Below, piece by piece: positions 33,714 through 42,463 of a stretch of DNA of 64,000 nt. Every line of letters starts with the position of its first letter. Within the stretch, counting starts at the first letter, position 1. Made by a program: the position numbers and the translations under genes. The notes beneath the pieces were generated by a model. The model was not told the DNA's origin, did not search any database, and saw nothing but the letters and a program-made list of their open reading frames with translations. The DNA is from G963662655 sp963666875 (GTDB lineage Bacteria; Cloacimonadota; Cloacimonadia; Cloacimonadales; JAIOQZ01). The stretch spans positions 496,001 through 560,000 of the forward strand of contig CAXXPU010000006.1 in the NCBI GenBank assembly GCA_963666875.2, given 5' to 3'.

Positions 33714-35991
33714 GGATGAGCTCCTCGTATATCTCTTGATTGATGATCAAGTCCTCGTCCTCTTCCACAAGAGGCTCGTCTGTTATATCGTAAGCGAGAT
33801 CGTTAATATCTTCAATCGCTCCTTCGGGCATCAAGCCGAGTCGCTGAGCGAGTTCTTCGATTTCATGGCGTGACCAGGCAGATTTTCCTCCAAGTTCCCG
33901 CAGGAAATCGGACATCTCGATGCTCAGGCCTCTGATTGAGTTGGAATCCACTCTGTCTGTGGGTATAGGTGATGGCGATTGCGGTTCGTCATCTGTGAAG
34001 ATGTTTTGAAGAAGATCGGTGACAATCGCCGTTTCTTTCATTTTCCGTTGAATAGCATCGAGGTCGAGAGAAACACCACTTTCTTTCTGCGCTTCTTCAG
34101 GTACTGCATACTCTTCTTCTGGCTCGCTGGCATATTTGATCGTTACAGGTTCGGTCGGTTCGCGATACCGTGTAAAGGATTGGTGAATCGAGCTATGAAG
34201 TTCATCTTCGGAAAGCCCCATTTTGGTATAGAGCTTCGATAGAAGTTTTACCTCTTCAGGGTCGATGTTGCCATCGACACGTGCTACTTCGAGGAGAAAA
34301 TCGGCGATAAGATGTTTCTGATTCTCTGGGAGCTTCTCAAGTTTTTTCAATAAACCGGTTCGGCTTGGGCATGCCTTCACAAACCAGTTAAGGTGGGCGT
34401 CCAAACGCCTTTTCTCTCCATCAGTGAGATTGTTGAAGCCGTTTATCAATTGTTGCAGATTCCTTTCTTCAGAAGCGGAAACGACCTGATCGGCTATGCA
34501 TATCATGGCGCTGATTTGAAGCCGTAGTAAGGCTTCGTTGTATTCAGAATTGGGAGAACTCGGAATTCCCGCGATCCAGGGAAACACAACCATGAGATCT
34601 TCCGCTTTCATGCTTGATCCTGAGAATCTCGGATCTGGTTCCATCCCGAATCCCAGGCCTTCTAACAGAAGTGCGAGAGACGTGAGGTCTTTCTTGGCGA
34701 TACGCTTTTCTGTGGGGATATCCCAAATGTTCAGGATTTCTTTCAATGCGAAGAATCCTGTTCCATCATCCGTGATGACGCTCTGCAGTAGTTCCTTCGT
34801 TGCAACAAGCCTGGAATTATCCGACAGTTCGAGTAGTGATTTGGGAAGCAACGCCGTCGCTGGAAAGCTTTCCCTATCATCCGGATGACGCCCGAGATAG
34901 CGGCTGTAAGCATCCAGTTCGTCGATGCATGAATCAACGAGAGGACGGAATTTGGTGATCGGTTGTTTGAGCTTTCCAACATCGGGGAAGTCCGTTTCGA
35001 TCTTGTAGTCTCCATGCCGAAGAGCATCATTTGCCGGGTGATATTCGATCTTCAGAGTACTCTTGTTTCGTTTGACGACGAGACCTTCGCCAAATCTTTC
35101 ACGATATTTCAAAGAAAACAGTGCTTTCATCTCTTCTCGGCAACGATGCGCAGGGGTACGCAGATGGCTTTCCGGATCGGCAATAACCCAGTCGAGAGCC
35201 CAATTTGAAGGTATCGGCTCTCCATTGATAAGGAATTTCGAAATGCCGATGCGGAATGCGATCGGCAGTTCCTGTTGCCCCGTTCCCCCAAATTGTTCCT
35301 GGATCGCTGCAATTTCCTGCCAGCGTTTTTCTTTTGCCAGATAGAATACAATCAGCTCGCTAGCAAATCTACGGAGAGTCCAATCATCCTGGTATATCGA
35401 CAAGATATGTCTGACCTCTCTCAAAATTGCATTTCGCTCTTCATCGGTGCCATGAATATCTTGTATGCCCAGAAGTCGGCGCTCCAAACCATAGAAATAA
35501 AGGATTGGAAATCCACTCGGCGCTTTGGGATCATTCCTTCCATTTATCAGCCATTCAAGGTATCCGGCTCTCGCCTGAGGGGTGATCAATGAATAAGCAT
35601 AATAGTAGTTTATCGTCGATCCATCACGATCCGGATTTTCCTCATCAATCGGTAATCTTGTGTCAATCAAGGCAGGATAAGGGCTCCAGTAAGTCGGGCG
35701 ATAGGAACTACTCGGTGCTTTACCCACATAAATCATTCCACCAGGTATTGTATAGGAGCAGACCGTACATTCCTGTCCTTCGGGTATCCAGCAATCAGCA
35801 ATGCGAAAAGAATTTGACTCGCATCTCAGGCGTTCCGTCCGTACATCCGGAACCGACTGAACAAGCCAGTGAGTGGGAGTTTCGTCCTGCTGTTGCTGTT
35901 GACGAATATGCTCATTATCCTTCTTGCCAACAAACGCTTTTATAATCAGGAAAATAATGGCTAAAACAAATAAACAGCCCAATGCTTCCAT
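33691..35991 (-). CDS. sngA: Shango system TerB-domain protein SngA, membrane-anchored
   Basis: 766 residues. Residues 3-21 (ALGCLFVLAIIFLIIKAFV) form a single N-terminal membrane anchor, followed by a glutamine run. The TerB-N-type region occupies about 70-290 (YVGKAPSSSYRP, YPALIDTRLPID, YLEWLINGRNDPKAPSGFPILYFYGLERRLL). A TerB domain with an acidic metal-binding-type helix pair is near 500-620 (LLEVARVDGNIDPEEVKLLSKLYTKMGLSEDEL), and a TerB-C-type end follows. TerB domains bind metal and associate with membranes and phage-response systems. It is the first gene of the trio. The ATG at 35991 has only a weak ribosome site (GGGGGATAACAC). Confidence 0.85.
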   Translation of the reverse strand: MEALGCLFVLAIIFLIIKAFVGKKDNEHIRQQQQQDETPTHWLVQSVPDVRTERLRCESNSFRIADCWIPEGQECTVCSYTIPGGMIYVGKAPSSSYRPTYWSPYPALIDTRLPIDEENPDRDGSTINYYYAYSLITPQARAGYLEWLINGRNDPKAPSGFPILYFYGLERRLLGIQDIHGTDEERNAILREVRHILSIYQDDWTLRRFASELIVFYLAKEKRWQEIAAIQEQFGGTGQQELPIAFRIGISKFLINGEPIPSNWALDWVIADPESHLRTPAHRCREEMKALFSLKYRERFGEGLVVKRNKSTLKIEYHPANDALRHGDYKIETDFPDVGKLKQPITKFRPLVDSCIDELDAYSRYLGRHPDDRESFPATALLPKSLLELSDNSRLVATKELLQSVITDDGTGFFALKEILNIWDIPTEKRIAKKDLTSLALLLEGLGFGMEPDPRFSGSSMKAEDLMVVFPWIAGIPSSPNSEYNEALLRLQISAMICIADQVVSASEERNLQQLINGFNNLTDGEKRRLDAHLNWFVKACPSRTGLLKKLEKLPENQKHLIADFLLEVARVDGNIDPEEVKLLSKLYTKMGLSEDELHSSIHQSFTRYREPTEPVTIKYASEPEEEYAVPEEAQKESGVSLDLDAIQRKMKETAIVTDLLQNIFTDDEPQSPSPIPTDRVDSNSIRGLSIEMSDFLRELGGKSAWSRHEIEELAQRLGLMPEGAIEDINDLAYDITDEPLVEEDEDLIINQEIYEELIRGENSQD

Positions 35992-36266
35992 GTGTTATCC
36001 CCCAAAAAACAATCAGGATTCGTTAGATTCATATAGCAGAAATTATTTGTCAATCTTTTTCATGTGCTGCGCAAGAAACTATGTGATATTGAAAATGTGG
36101 TAAATAATTGACTAAGCTGTACGATTTTCTATTTACCATGGTGCCAAATGTCCCCATAGTTTTTTGGTATACATTCCCGAAAGAAGGGAAAGCAATCAAT
36201 AATGAAAGCAGCCCCTTCCCTCGGTTTCTTTGTGTGAGTTTTTTCTCTCATCTAACCACCTCATTG
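35992..36266. other. Intergenic upstream of the Shango operon
   Basis: 275 AT-rich bases that should hold the Shango promoter. A minus-strand TTGACA lies at 36052-36047 with TATATG only 12 bp downstream, so the pair is not canonical. No ORF is convincing. Confidence 0.4.
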
Positions 36267-37064
36267 TCAACGATTTTCCGATATATCGTGAAATTCGTTA
36301 TAGATTGCGATGTATTCTTTTACCACTTTCATGCTTCGCCGAACGATATCCTTGATCTCTGTGGCGGACATCCCTTTCCGGATCAACAGTTTGATCTGGT
36401 CGTACTGCTTGATGTAACGATCCACGGCATCCTGACTGTGGGAGGTTTTCAGCACAATATCGGCTGGCGACATCCCCTGTTCGTAGTACGATATGATGAT
36501 CGACTTGTGGGTCGGCAGACTGCCCATGTCCATCACGTAGCCCTTCAATGGCGGGATTTTTCCCGTCTCCTTTACGTATGCCTTGAGATATTTTTGTATT
36601 GTGTTCAAACTGCGATTCAGCAAGACACTAACCTCGGCTCCGCTAAGAAGACCGCCCTGGGACTTTGCCGACTCGAGCAAGCGGATCATCGTCCTGATCT
36701 CACGTCGGTCGCAGTGCTCGTAATTCGTGTTTTTATTTCCGTTTCGGGTATAGACGCGGTTCTCGATATCCTCCTCGGTCACCAGTGGCAGGACAACCGT
36801 TGTCGAGCTGTAATCCTCGGTTTTCTTACCGTAATTCGGGCGTTGTCCGTCGTCCGCGGTGGTGCGAAACACGATCTCACCGATACCCACTGTCGAGGTC
36901 GATACAAAATACTCCGAATGAAGTTGCTCGATATCATCTGCCAGAAGCGAAAGGATTTTCCGCGAACCGATGATCTTGTATTCCGTTTCCAGCAAATGAA
37001 TTAGAGCATTGCGAAAATTGCGCTTGTTGATCGATTCATAGCGATCTCGCTGGTTCCGATTCAT
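36267..37064 (-). CDS. DUF1670-like HTH protein, second of a coupled pair
   Basis: The true start is ATG 37064, overlapping the stop of the upstream gene as ATGA; the longer frame to 37343 is a shadow of that gene. The 265-residue product has an N-terminal helical part (NFRNALIHLLETEYKIIGSRKILSLLADDIEQL), a central beta-rich part (TVVLPLVTEED) and a C-terminal series of helix-turn-helix units (SGAEVSVLLNRSLNTIQKYLKAY, SPADIVLKTSHSQDAVDRYIKQYDQIKLL, SATEIKDIVRRSMKVVKEYIAIYNEF). THKSIIISYYEQGMS matches the 'THK-x-x-I ... Y' core of DUF1670. Function unknown; multiple HTHs suggest DNA binding. It lies between the Shango operon and secreted genes on the same strand. Confidence 0.75.
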   Translation of the reverse strand: MNRNQRDRYESINKRNFRNALIHLLETEYKIIGSRKILSLLADDIEQLHSEYFVSTSTVGIGEIVFRTTADDGQRPNYGKKTEDYSSTTVVLPLVTEEDIENRVYTRNGNKNTNYEHCDRREIRTMIRLLESAKSQGGLLSGAEVSVLLNRSLNTIQKYLKAYVKETGKIPPLKGYVMDMGSLPTHKSIIISYYEQGMSPADIVLKTSHSQDAVDRYIKQYDQIKLLIRKGMSATEIKDIVRRSMKVVKEYIAIYNEFHDISENR

Positions 37065-37900
37065 TGTTCCTCCGTAACTGCCGCTTTCAGCCCATCGTTT
37101 TTTAGCGTTTTTTTTACTCCGTCCATATACTGGTTCTGCTCGATCATGATCGAAAGGGTATCCTGCATGATGGGGGATTGCTTCGCTTCCGATATCAGCG
37201 CCCGATACTGCTTGACCAGATAGACCGATAATCCGGTTACCTGCGCGATATTTCGGGAGTCCGTAACACCATGGTGGAGGCTCATCAGCACCTTCTTGAA
37301 ATCTTCCAGGTAACGCTTGATGGATGAGGTCGTGTGGTAACATTTGCGGTGAATCTCGCTGTAGGTAAAGCCTTCCAGATACAGGCGGATGATCTGGCTT
37401 TTGTGAGTCTGGCAGCGTCCGACGTTGTGAAAAACACCACGCGTTACGACATGAACACCGCGATCCTGAATTGCACGAATATCGCGCCTGATTGTCCGCT
37501 TACTGCAACGAAGCAATCGGCTCAGGTCTTCCTGGGTAAGGAGCCCGTCCTGCTCGATCGCTTCCTCGGTGATCCGCTGGATGGTCACCTGGCGAAGATA
37601 TGTCCGCCCGTATTGGTGAAGGATCGAAAGGTCATCCCGCTCATCATCGAGCGTCACGTAAATGGTGCGTTTGCGGATGTTCTCCATGCTTTTACCGCTC
37701 TTCTCTTCGATATCGGCTACCACGACAGGAACGACACCGGGATAGACGGTACTGGATCGATAAAGAATGGACTTGGCTGTCTGAAGGATTTGTTCGCTTA
37801 ATCGAGGGGAGAGTTCGTATGAATTCTGCAACTCATACAAGAACTCTCCCTCATAACTCTTTAACTCATCGCGCCTTAGCGCATTGTCTCGCTGATGCAT
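37061..37900 (-). CDS. DUF1670-like HTH protein, first of a coupled pair
   Basis: 279 residues; ATG 37900 after GGGGGACCCG. The sequence follows the DUF1670 pattern closely: TIQRITEEAIEQDGLLTQEDLSRLLRCSKRTIRRDIRAI, then RGVFHNVGRCQTHKSQIIRLYLEGFTYSEIHRKCYHTTSSIKRYLEDF, then VTGLSVYLVKQYRALI. It therefore has a DeoR-like HTH followed by two resolvase-like HTH units. Proteins of this family have no known function. The ATGA overlap with the second gene and the shared architecture suggest an obligate heterodimer. Whether the pair regulates the neighbouring Shango genes, belongs to a mobile element, or does something else cannot be told from sequence. Confidence 0.8.
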   Translation of the reverse strand: MHQRDNALRRDELKSYEGEFLYELQNSYELSPRLSEQILQTAKSILYRSSTVYPGVVPVVVADIEEKSGKSMENIRKRTIYVTLDDERDDLSILHQYGRTYLRQVTIQRITEEAIEQDGLLTQEDLSRLLRCSKRTIRRDIRAIQDRGVHVVTRGVFHNVGRCQTHKSQIIRLYLEGFTYSEIHRKCYHTTSSIKRYLEDFKKVLMSLHHGVTDSRNIAQVTGLSVYLVKQYRALISEAKQSPIMQDTLSIMIEQNQYMDGVKKTLKNDGLKAAVTEEQ

Positions 37901-37958
37901 CGGGTCCCCCTTATTCAGACGCTGCTAAACCAACGTAGCAACTGGAGGACATTTGTCA

Positions 37959-40070
37959 CTATTTCAACAGAAGCATCTTCTGTGCCTTCGATTTCCCTCC
38001 GGATTCGAGGCGATACAGATAGATGCCAGACGATACGTTCTTGCCGTACTTATTGTCACCGTTCCAGACGGCCTTGTGCGATCCGGCTTCGAGCTGGTCG
38101 TTCACCAGCGTCTTTACGAGCTGTCCCTTGATATTGTACACCTTCAAGACGACCTTGTCGTCCTTCGGAATCGAGAACGATATCGTCGTAGTAGGATTGA
38201 ACGGGTTGGGCGAGTTTTGTTCCATGGTGATGGTGTATTGCTGGATGAGGTTGTCGTAGTCATGCGCTTCGAGGCCTTGCATGGTGATGTTTTGGTAGGT
38301 TGGCGAGCCCTGTTCGACCACGATACCGCTAACCTGCTGGTCTTCGTAATAAAAGCGCTCGATGTTGAGCGTGAAGGTGCCGGGCCCAGTGAGGATGCGG
38401 AACCAGCCGGTGGAGTCGCTCCACTCGGGGAACTGCACGCCATCGACGGTGATTTTCGCGATATCGAGCGGGGTTTCGCCGTCTTCTTCGTACACGTAGC
38501 CCTCGATGCCACCCCAGAAGGGTGCACCATACTCGAAAGCTCCGATATCGATGGTGGCGGTACCGTCGCCATCACCGTCCCACACACGTACGTTGCCCAG
38601 GATATCCGTGGGCGGGTAGTCACCATCCGGCATACCGGCATCGATGCACGGACTGCCCTCAGCAAGGCTGTAGTCGCCGTTCAGCGTATCCGCAAACATG
38701 GGATCGTCACCGAAGATGTTGCCACCGCCGTCGGTTGCAAATGAGGGAAATGGATGGTTCATGAAATTGTAGCTGAGAACAGTTGCTGGTCCACCCGCCG
38801 ACATGATTTCGTCTATCGCACACAGGATATTATTGTAAACGTCGAAGTCGTAATCCAAAGCTGCGAGGCAGCTATTGTTGTGCCTCGAAAGCAGTGTGTT
38901 GTTGTGCAGGATGCCTGGATTGTATGCGCGCAGTTTCGGATAACCCGTGAACAAATTATTATATACACGAAATGGGTTGTCTGGTTCATAAAAGGCCCAG
39001 TTGCTTGACATATATATCACGTTGTTGCATACGATTGTAGAGTCGGCGGAGTAATCATAGATCCTCAGGTTTCCCTCAAGCATGTTGTCGGATATAATAG
39101 CGTAGCCATGACTCTCTATGGCATGAGGGTTATCCGTTGTGTTGTCATACACATAATTCTTACGGAAATAGGCTAACGTATCGGATTCATAGCTGCTGAT
39201 ACCTGTCCCTCGATTCCAGTGGTTGAATACATTGCCATAACTGTCAAATATCGAGTATCTTCGTGAACGTTCCTCTTCCTCAACAATATCACGACCAATT
39301 TCAAATTCTTCGCTGCGCGTGTAATAGTTGAAAACATATGAACTGTAACTTCCTCCATTGATAATTGCCCCGCCACCGTAATCATTGAGAACATTGATGA
39401 ACCGGTTCCGGGCGATGACAATCTCGGGAAACATATTGTAATCGTCATTGGCATAGCCCTGTATCGCATCGGTGTAGATATCACTTGCATATTGTCCCTG
39501 TTCCGTCAGTTCAAAGGTGTTGCCGTAGATCATGATGTCGTTGGGAAGATTGAAGTAGCTTATACCTACCCAAATATTGGTGAACGTGCAGTATTCGACA
39601 AGAAAATCGATGTTTTTGAAGCAAAGAGCCCCTATATAATTATCGAATCCCGGGTAGATATTCCTGTATGCACCTTTGAACCTGCAATACTTGAATACAG
39701 GTCTGCCGGCATTGGGTGTGAAGTGTACCCCTCCCCAGGAAAGACCCTCCAGGTCCGGATACCTCGTGAACGAAATCGGTTCTTCTTCGGTGCCGATGGC
39801 GATGATGTTGCCATCGACCTTGAACACCTTCGCGGCAGCTTCGGTATTGGTGCCCGACCAGTAGAAATTGTATGTATTGCTCGACATAACCGCTTCAATC
39901 AATATCTCGGTGCCGGGCAGGATTGTCAGTGTGGCACCTTCATGCACATACACATTCTCTCCTTCCACAATATAGGGATTATCTTCTGGACTCCATACAG
40001 TGTCGTCGTAGATGTGGAGCGCGTGCAACAGTGTGATTGAGAGTACGAGAATAAGCAGTGTTCGTTTCAT
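37959..40070 (-). CDS. Secreted parallel beta-helix protein with sorting tail (tandem copy A)
   Basis: I start at ATG 40070 (GGAGG 6 bases upstream; signal peptide MKRTLLILVLSITLLHA), not at the in-frame codon 39 bases earlier. The 703 residues comprise a right-handed beta-helix of the Plug/NosD kind (about 25-480, VYHEGATLTILPGTEI-like opening, then many YGNTF/YNNLF/YNNIL turns), a choice-of-anchor Q-like segment (GSPCIDAGMPDGDYPPTDILGNVRVWDGDGDG, DIGAFEYG), a carboxypeptidase-regulatory-like domain (GGIEGYVYEEDGETPLDIAKITVDG) and the tail NSPNPFNPTTTISF, YNIKGQLVKTLVND, ending MLLLK. Beta-helix proteins of this kind often bind or degrade polysaccharide, but no catalytic residues are evident. 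It is a near-duplicate of the next gene. Confidence 0.87.
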   Translation of the reverse strand: MKRTLLILVLSITLLHALHIYDDTVWSPEDNPYIVEGENVYVHEGATLTILPGTEILIEAVMSSNTYNFYWSGTNTEAAAKVFKVDGNIIAIGTEEEPISFTRYPDLEGLSWGGVHFTPNAGRPVFKYCRFKGAYRNIYPGFDNYIGALCFKNIDFLVEYCTFTNIWVGISYFNLPNDIMIYGNTFELTEQGQYASDIYTDAIQGYANDDYNMFPEIVIARNRFINVLNDYGGGAIINGGSYSSYVFNYYTRSEEFEIGRDIVEEEERSRRYSIFDSYGNVFNHWNRGTGISSYESDTLAYFRKNYVYDNTTDNPHAIESHGYAIISDNMLEGNLRIYDYSADSTIVCNNVIYMSSNWAFYEPDNPFRVYNNLFTGYPKLRAYNPGILHNNTLLSRHNNSCLAALDYDFDVYNNILCAIDEIMSAGGPATVLSYNFMNHPFPSFATDGGGNIFGDDPMFADTLNGDYSLAEGSPCIDAGMPDGDYPPTDILGNVRVWDGDGDGTATIDIGAFEYGAPFWGGIEGYVYEEDGETPLDIAKITVDGVQFPEWSDSTGWFRILTGPGTFTLNIERFYYEDQQVSGIVVEQGSPTYQNITMQGLEAHDYDNLIQQYTITMEQNSPNPFNPTTTISFSIPKDDKVVLKVYNIKGQLVKTLVNDQLEAGSHKAVWNGDNKYGKNVSSGIYLYRLESGGKSKAQKMLLLK

Positions 40071-40080
40071 TTGGGCCTCC

Positions 40081-40212
40081 AACTCCCCCAAACCCCCTCT
40101 TGGAATCAAGAGGGGGCTTAAGGAAGGTTTTCACGTCGTTAACAGTTTATCGTCAAACATCTTACCCTTGCCAAATCCCTCTCTTCATCCGAAGAGAGGG
40201 ATTTAGGGAGAG
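40081..40212. repeat. Intergenic double-hairpin repeat, copy 1
   Basis: Two hairpins lie between the tandem genes: CCCCCTCTTG/CAAGAGGGGG (about 40094-40117), and a longer AATCCCTCTCTTC/GAAGAGAGGGATT (about 40182-40205). The same block recurs at 42332-42463 with only two visible base changes, so it was copied with the gene. There is no strong U-tract on the minus strand. Confidence 0.7.
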
Positions 40213-42321
40213 TTATTTCAAAAGAAGCATCTTCTGTGCCTTCGATTTCCCGCAGGATTCGAGTCGGTACAGATAGATACCTGACGATACGCTCTTGCCA
40301 TACTTGTTGTCACCGTCCCAGACAGCTTTATGCGTTCCGGCTTCGAGGTGGTCGTTTACCAGCGTCTTCACAAGCTGACCCTTGATGTTATACACCTTCA
40401 GTTCGACCTTGTCGTCCTTCGGGATCGAGAACGAGATCGTCGTGGTGGGATTGAAGGGGTTGGGCGTGTTCTGCTCCATGGTGATGGTATATTGCTGAAT
40501 GAGGTTGTCGTAGTCGTGTGCTTCGAGGCTTTGCATGGTGATGTTGCGGTAGGTCGGCGATCCCTGCTCGACCACGATACCGGTGACCTGCTGGTCGTCG
40601 TAGTACATGCGCTCGATGTTGAGCGTGAAGGTACCGGGTCCGGTCAGGATGCGGAACCAGCCGGTCGAGTCGCTCCACTCGGGGAACTGCACGCCATCGA
40701 CGGTGATCTTCGCGATATCGAGCGGGGTTTCACCATCCTCTTCGTACACGTAGCCCTCGATGCCACCCCAGAAGGGCGCGCCGTATTCGAACGCGCCGAT
40801 ATCGATGGTGGCTACGCCGTCGCCGTCACCGTCCCATACGCGTACGTTGCCAAGGATGTCCGTAGGTGGATAGTCCCCATCCGGCATACCGGCATCGATG
40901 CACGGGCTGCCCTCCGCCAGGCTGTAGTCGCCTACGAATGGATTCGCGAACATAGGATCTTCACCGTAGATGTTACCGCCGCCGTCGGTTGCGAATGCGG
41001 GAAATGGGTGATTCATGAAATTGTAGCTGAGAACTGTTTCCGGGCCACCCGCTCCCATAATTTCTTCTGTCGAACACAGGATATTATTGTAAACATCGAA
41101 ATCGTAATGCATCGACGCGATGCAGCTATTGTTGCTCGAATGAAACGTGTTATTGTACAGGACGCCCGAGTCAGCTGCGAGCAATTCCGGATAACCGGTA
41201 AACAAATTGTTATATACACGAAAGGGGTTCTCGGATTCATAAAAGAACCAGTTGCTTGACGTGTAAACAACATTATTACACACGATCGTCGAATCGGCGG
41301 AGTAATCATAGATCATCAGATTCCCCAAAAGCATATTATCCGATATGACATTGTAGCCATAGCTTTCTATGGCATTTGGGTTATCCGTTGTGTTGTCATA
41401 CACATAATTCTTACGGAAATAGGCAATCGAATCAGGTATGAGACTACCGATGGCTGTTCCTCGATTCCAGTGATTGAAAAAACAACCGTAAGTATCCCTC
41501 CTTGAGGGATTTCGTGAACGATCTCTATTGATTTCATTGTCACGGTTTCCTATCTCAAATTCTTCACTACGTGTGTAATAGTTATAAACATATTCCTTTA
41601 TGCTTCCTCCGCTGTTATATGAACTACCGTAATCATGGTGGATATTGATGAACCGGTTCCGGGCGATGACAATCTGGGGATACATGTTGTAATCATCATT
41701 GGCATAACCCTGTATCGCATCGGAGTAAATATCACTTGCATATTGTCCCTGTTCCGTCAGTTCAAAGGTGTTGCCGTAGATCATGATGTCGTTGGGAAGA
41801 TTGAAGTAGCTTATACCTACCCAAATATTGGTGAACGTGCAGTATTCGACAAGAAAATCGATGTTTTTGAAGCAAAGAGCCCCTATATAATTATCGAATC
41901 CCGGGTAGATATTCCTGTATGCACCTTTGAACCTGCAATACTTGAATACAGGTCTGCCGGCATTGGGTGTGAAGTGTACCCCTCCCCAGGAAAGACCCTC
42001 CAGGTCCGGATACCTCGTGAACGAAATCGGTTCTTCTTCGGTGCCGATGGCGATGATGTTGCCATCGACCTTGAACACCTTCGCGGCAGCTTCGGTATTG
42101 GTGCCCGACCAGTAGAAATTGTATGTATTGCTCGACATAACCGCTTCAATCAATATCTCGGTGCCGGGCAGGATTGTAAGCGTAGCGTCTTCATGGACAT
42201 ATACGTTTTCGTTTTCCACAATATAGGGATTATCTTCTGGACTCCATACAGTGTCGTCGTAGATGTGGAGCGCGTGCAACAGTGTGATTGAGAGTACGAG
42301 GATAAGCAGTGTTCGTTTCAT
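40213..42321 (-). CDS. Secreted parallel beta-helix protein with sorting tail (tandem copy B)
   Basis: 702 residues from ATG 42321 (GGAGG upstream). It has the same domain order as copy A: signal peptide, beta-helix, choice-of-anchor Q-like segment, carboxypeptidase-regulatory-like domain and tail (NTPNPFNPTTTISF, YNIKGQLVKTLVND, ending MLLLK). The first roughly 200 residues are nearly identical to copy A, residues about 225-330 differ strongly (SGGSIKEYVYNYYTRSEEF then an insertion-rich loop), and the rest is similar. About 400 bp near 41744-42150 show no difference from 39493-39899. This mosaic suggests a recent tandem duplication with gene conversion, leaving a variable middle that may contact the ligand. 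Confidence 0.87.
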   Translation of the reverse strand: MKRTLLILVLSITLLHALHIYDDTVWSPEDNPYIVENENVYVHEDATLTILPGTEILIEAVMSSNTYNFYWSGTNTEAAAKVFKVDGNIIAIGTEEEPISFTRYPDLEGLSWGGVHFTPNAGRPVFKYCRFKGAYRNIYPGFDNYIGALCFKNIDFLVEYCTFTNIWVGISYFNLPNDIMIYGNTFELTEQGQYASDIYSDAIQGYANDDYNMYPQIVIARNRFINIHHDYGSSYNSGGSIKEYVYNYYTRSEEFEIGNRDNEINRDRSRNPSRRDTYGCFFNHWNRGTAIGSLIPDSIAYFRKNYVYDNTTDNPNAIESYGYNVISDNMLLGNLMIYDYSADSTIVCNNVVYTSSNWFFYESENPFRVYNNLFTGYPELLAADSGVLYNNTFHSSNNSCIASMHYDFDVYNNILCSTEEIMGAGGPETVLSYNFMNHPFPAFATDGGGNIYGEDPMFANPFVGDYSLAEGSPCIDAGMPDGDYPPTDILGNVRVWDGDGDGVATIDIGAFEYGAPFWGGIEGYVYEEDGETPLDIAKITVDGVQFPEWSDSTGWFRILTGPGTFTLNIERMYYDDQQVTGIVVEQGSPTYRNITMQSLEAHDYDNLIQQYTITMEQNTPNPFNPTTTISFSIPKDDKVELKVYNIKGQLVKTLVNDHLEAGTHKAVWDGDNKYGKSVSSGIYLYRLESCGKSKAQKMLLLK

Positions 42322-42331
42322 TTGGGCCTCC

Positions 42332-42463
42332 AGCTCCCCCAAACCCCCTCTTGGAATCAAGAGGGGGCTTAAGGAAGGTTTTCACGTCGTTAACAGTTTA
42401 TCGTCAAACATCTTACCCTTGCCAAGTCCCTCTCTTCATCCGAAGAGAGGGATTTAGGGAGAG
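42332..42463. repeat. Intergenic double-hairpin repeat, copy 2
   Basis: Same two hairpins as at 40081-40212 (offset 2251 bp), located between copy B and the giant beta-helix gene. Its presence on both sides of copy B marks the repeat unit of the tandem duplication. Confidence 0.7.
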
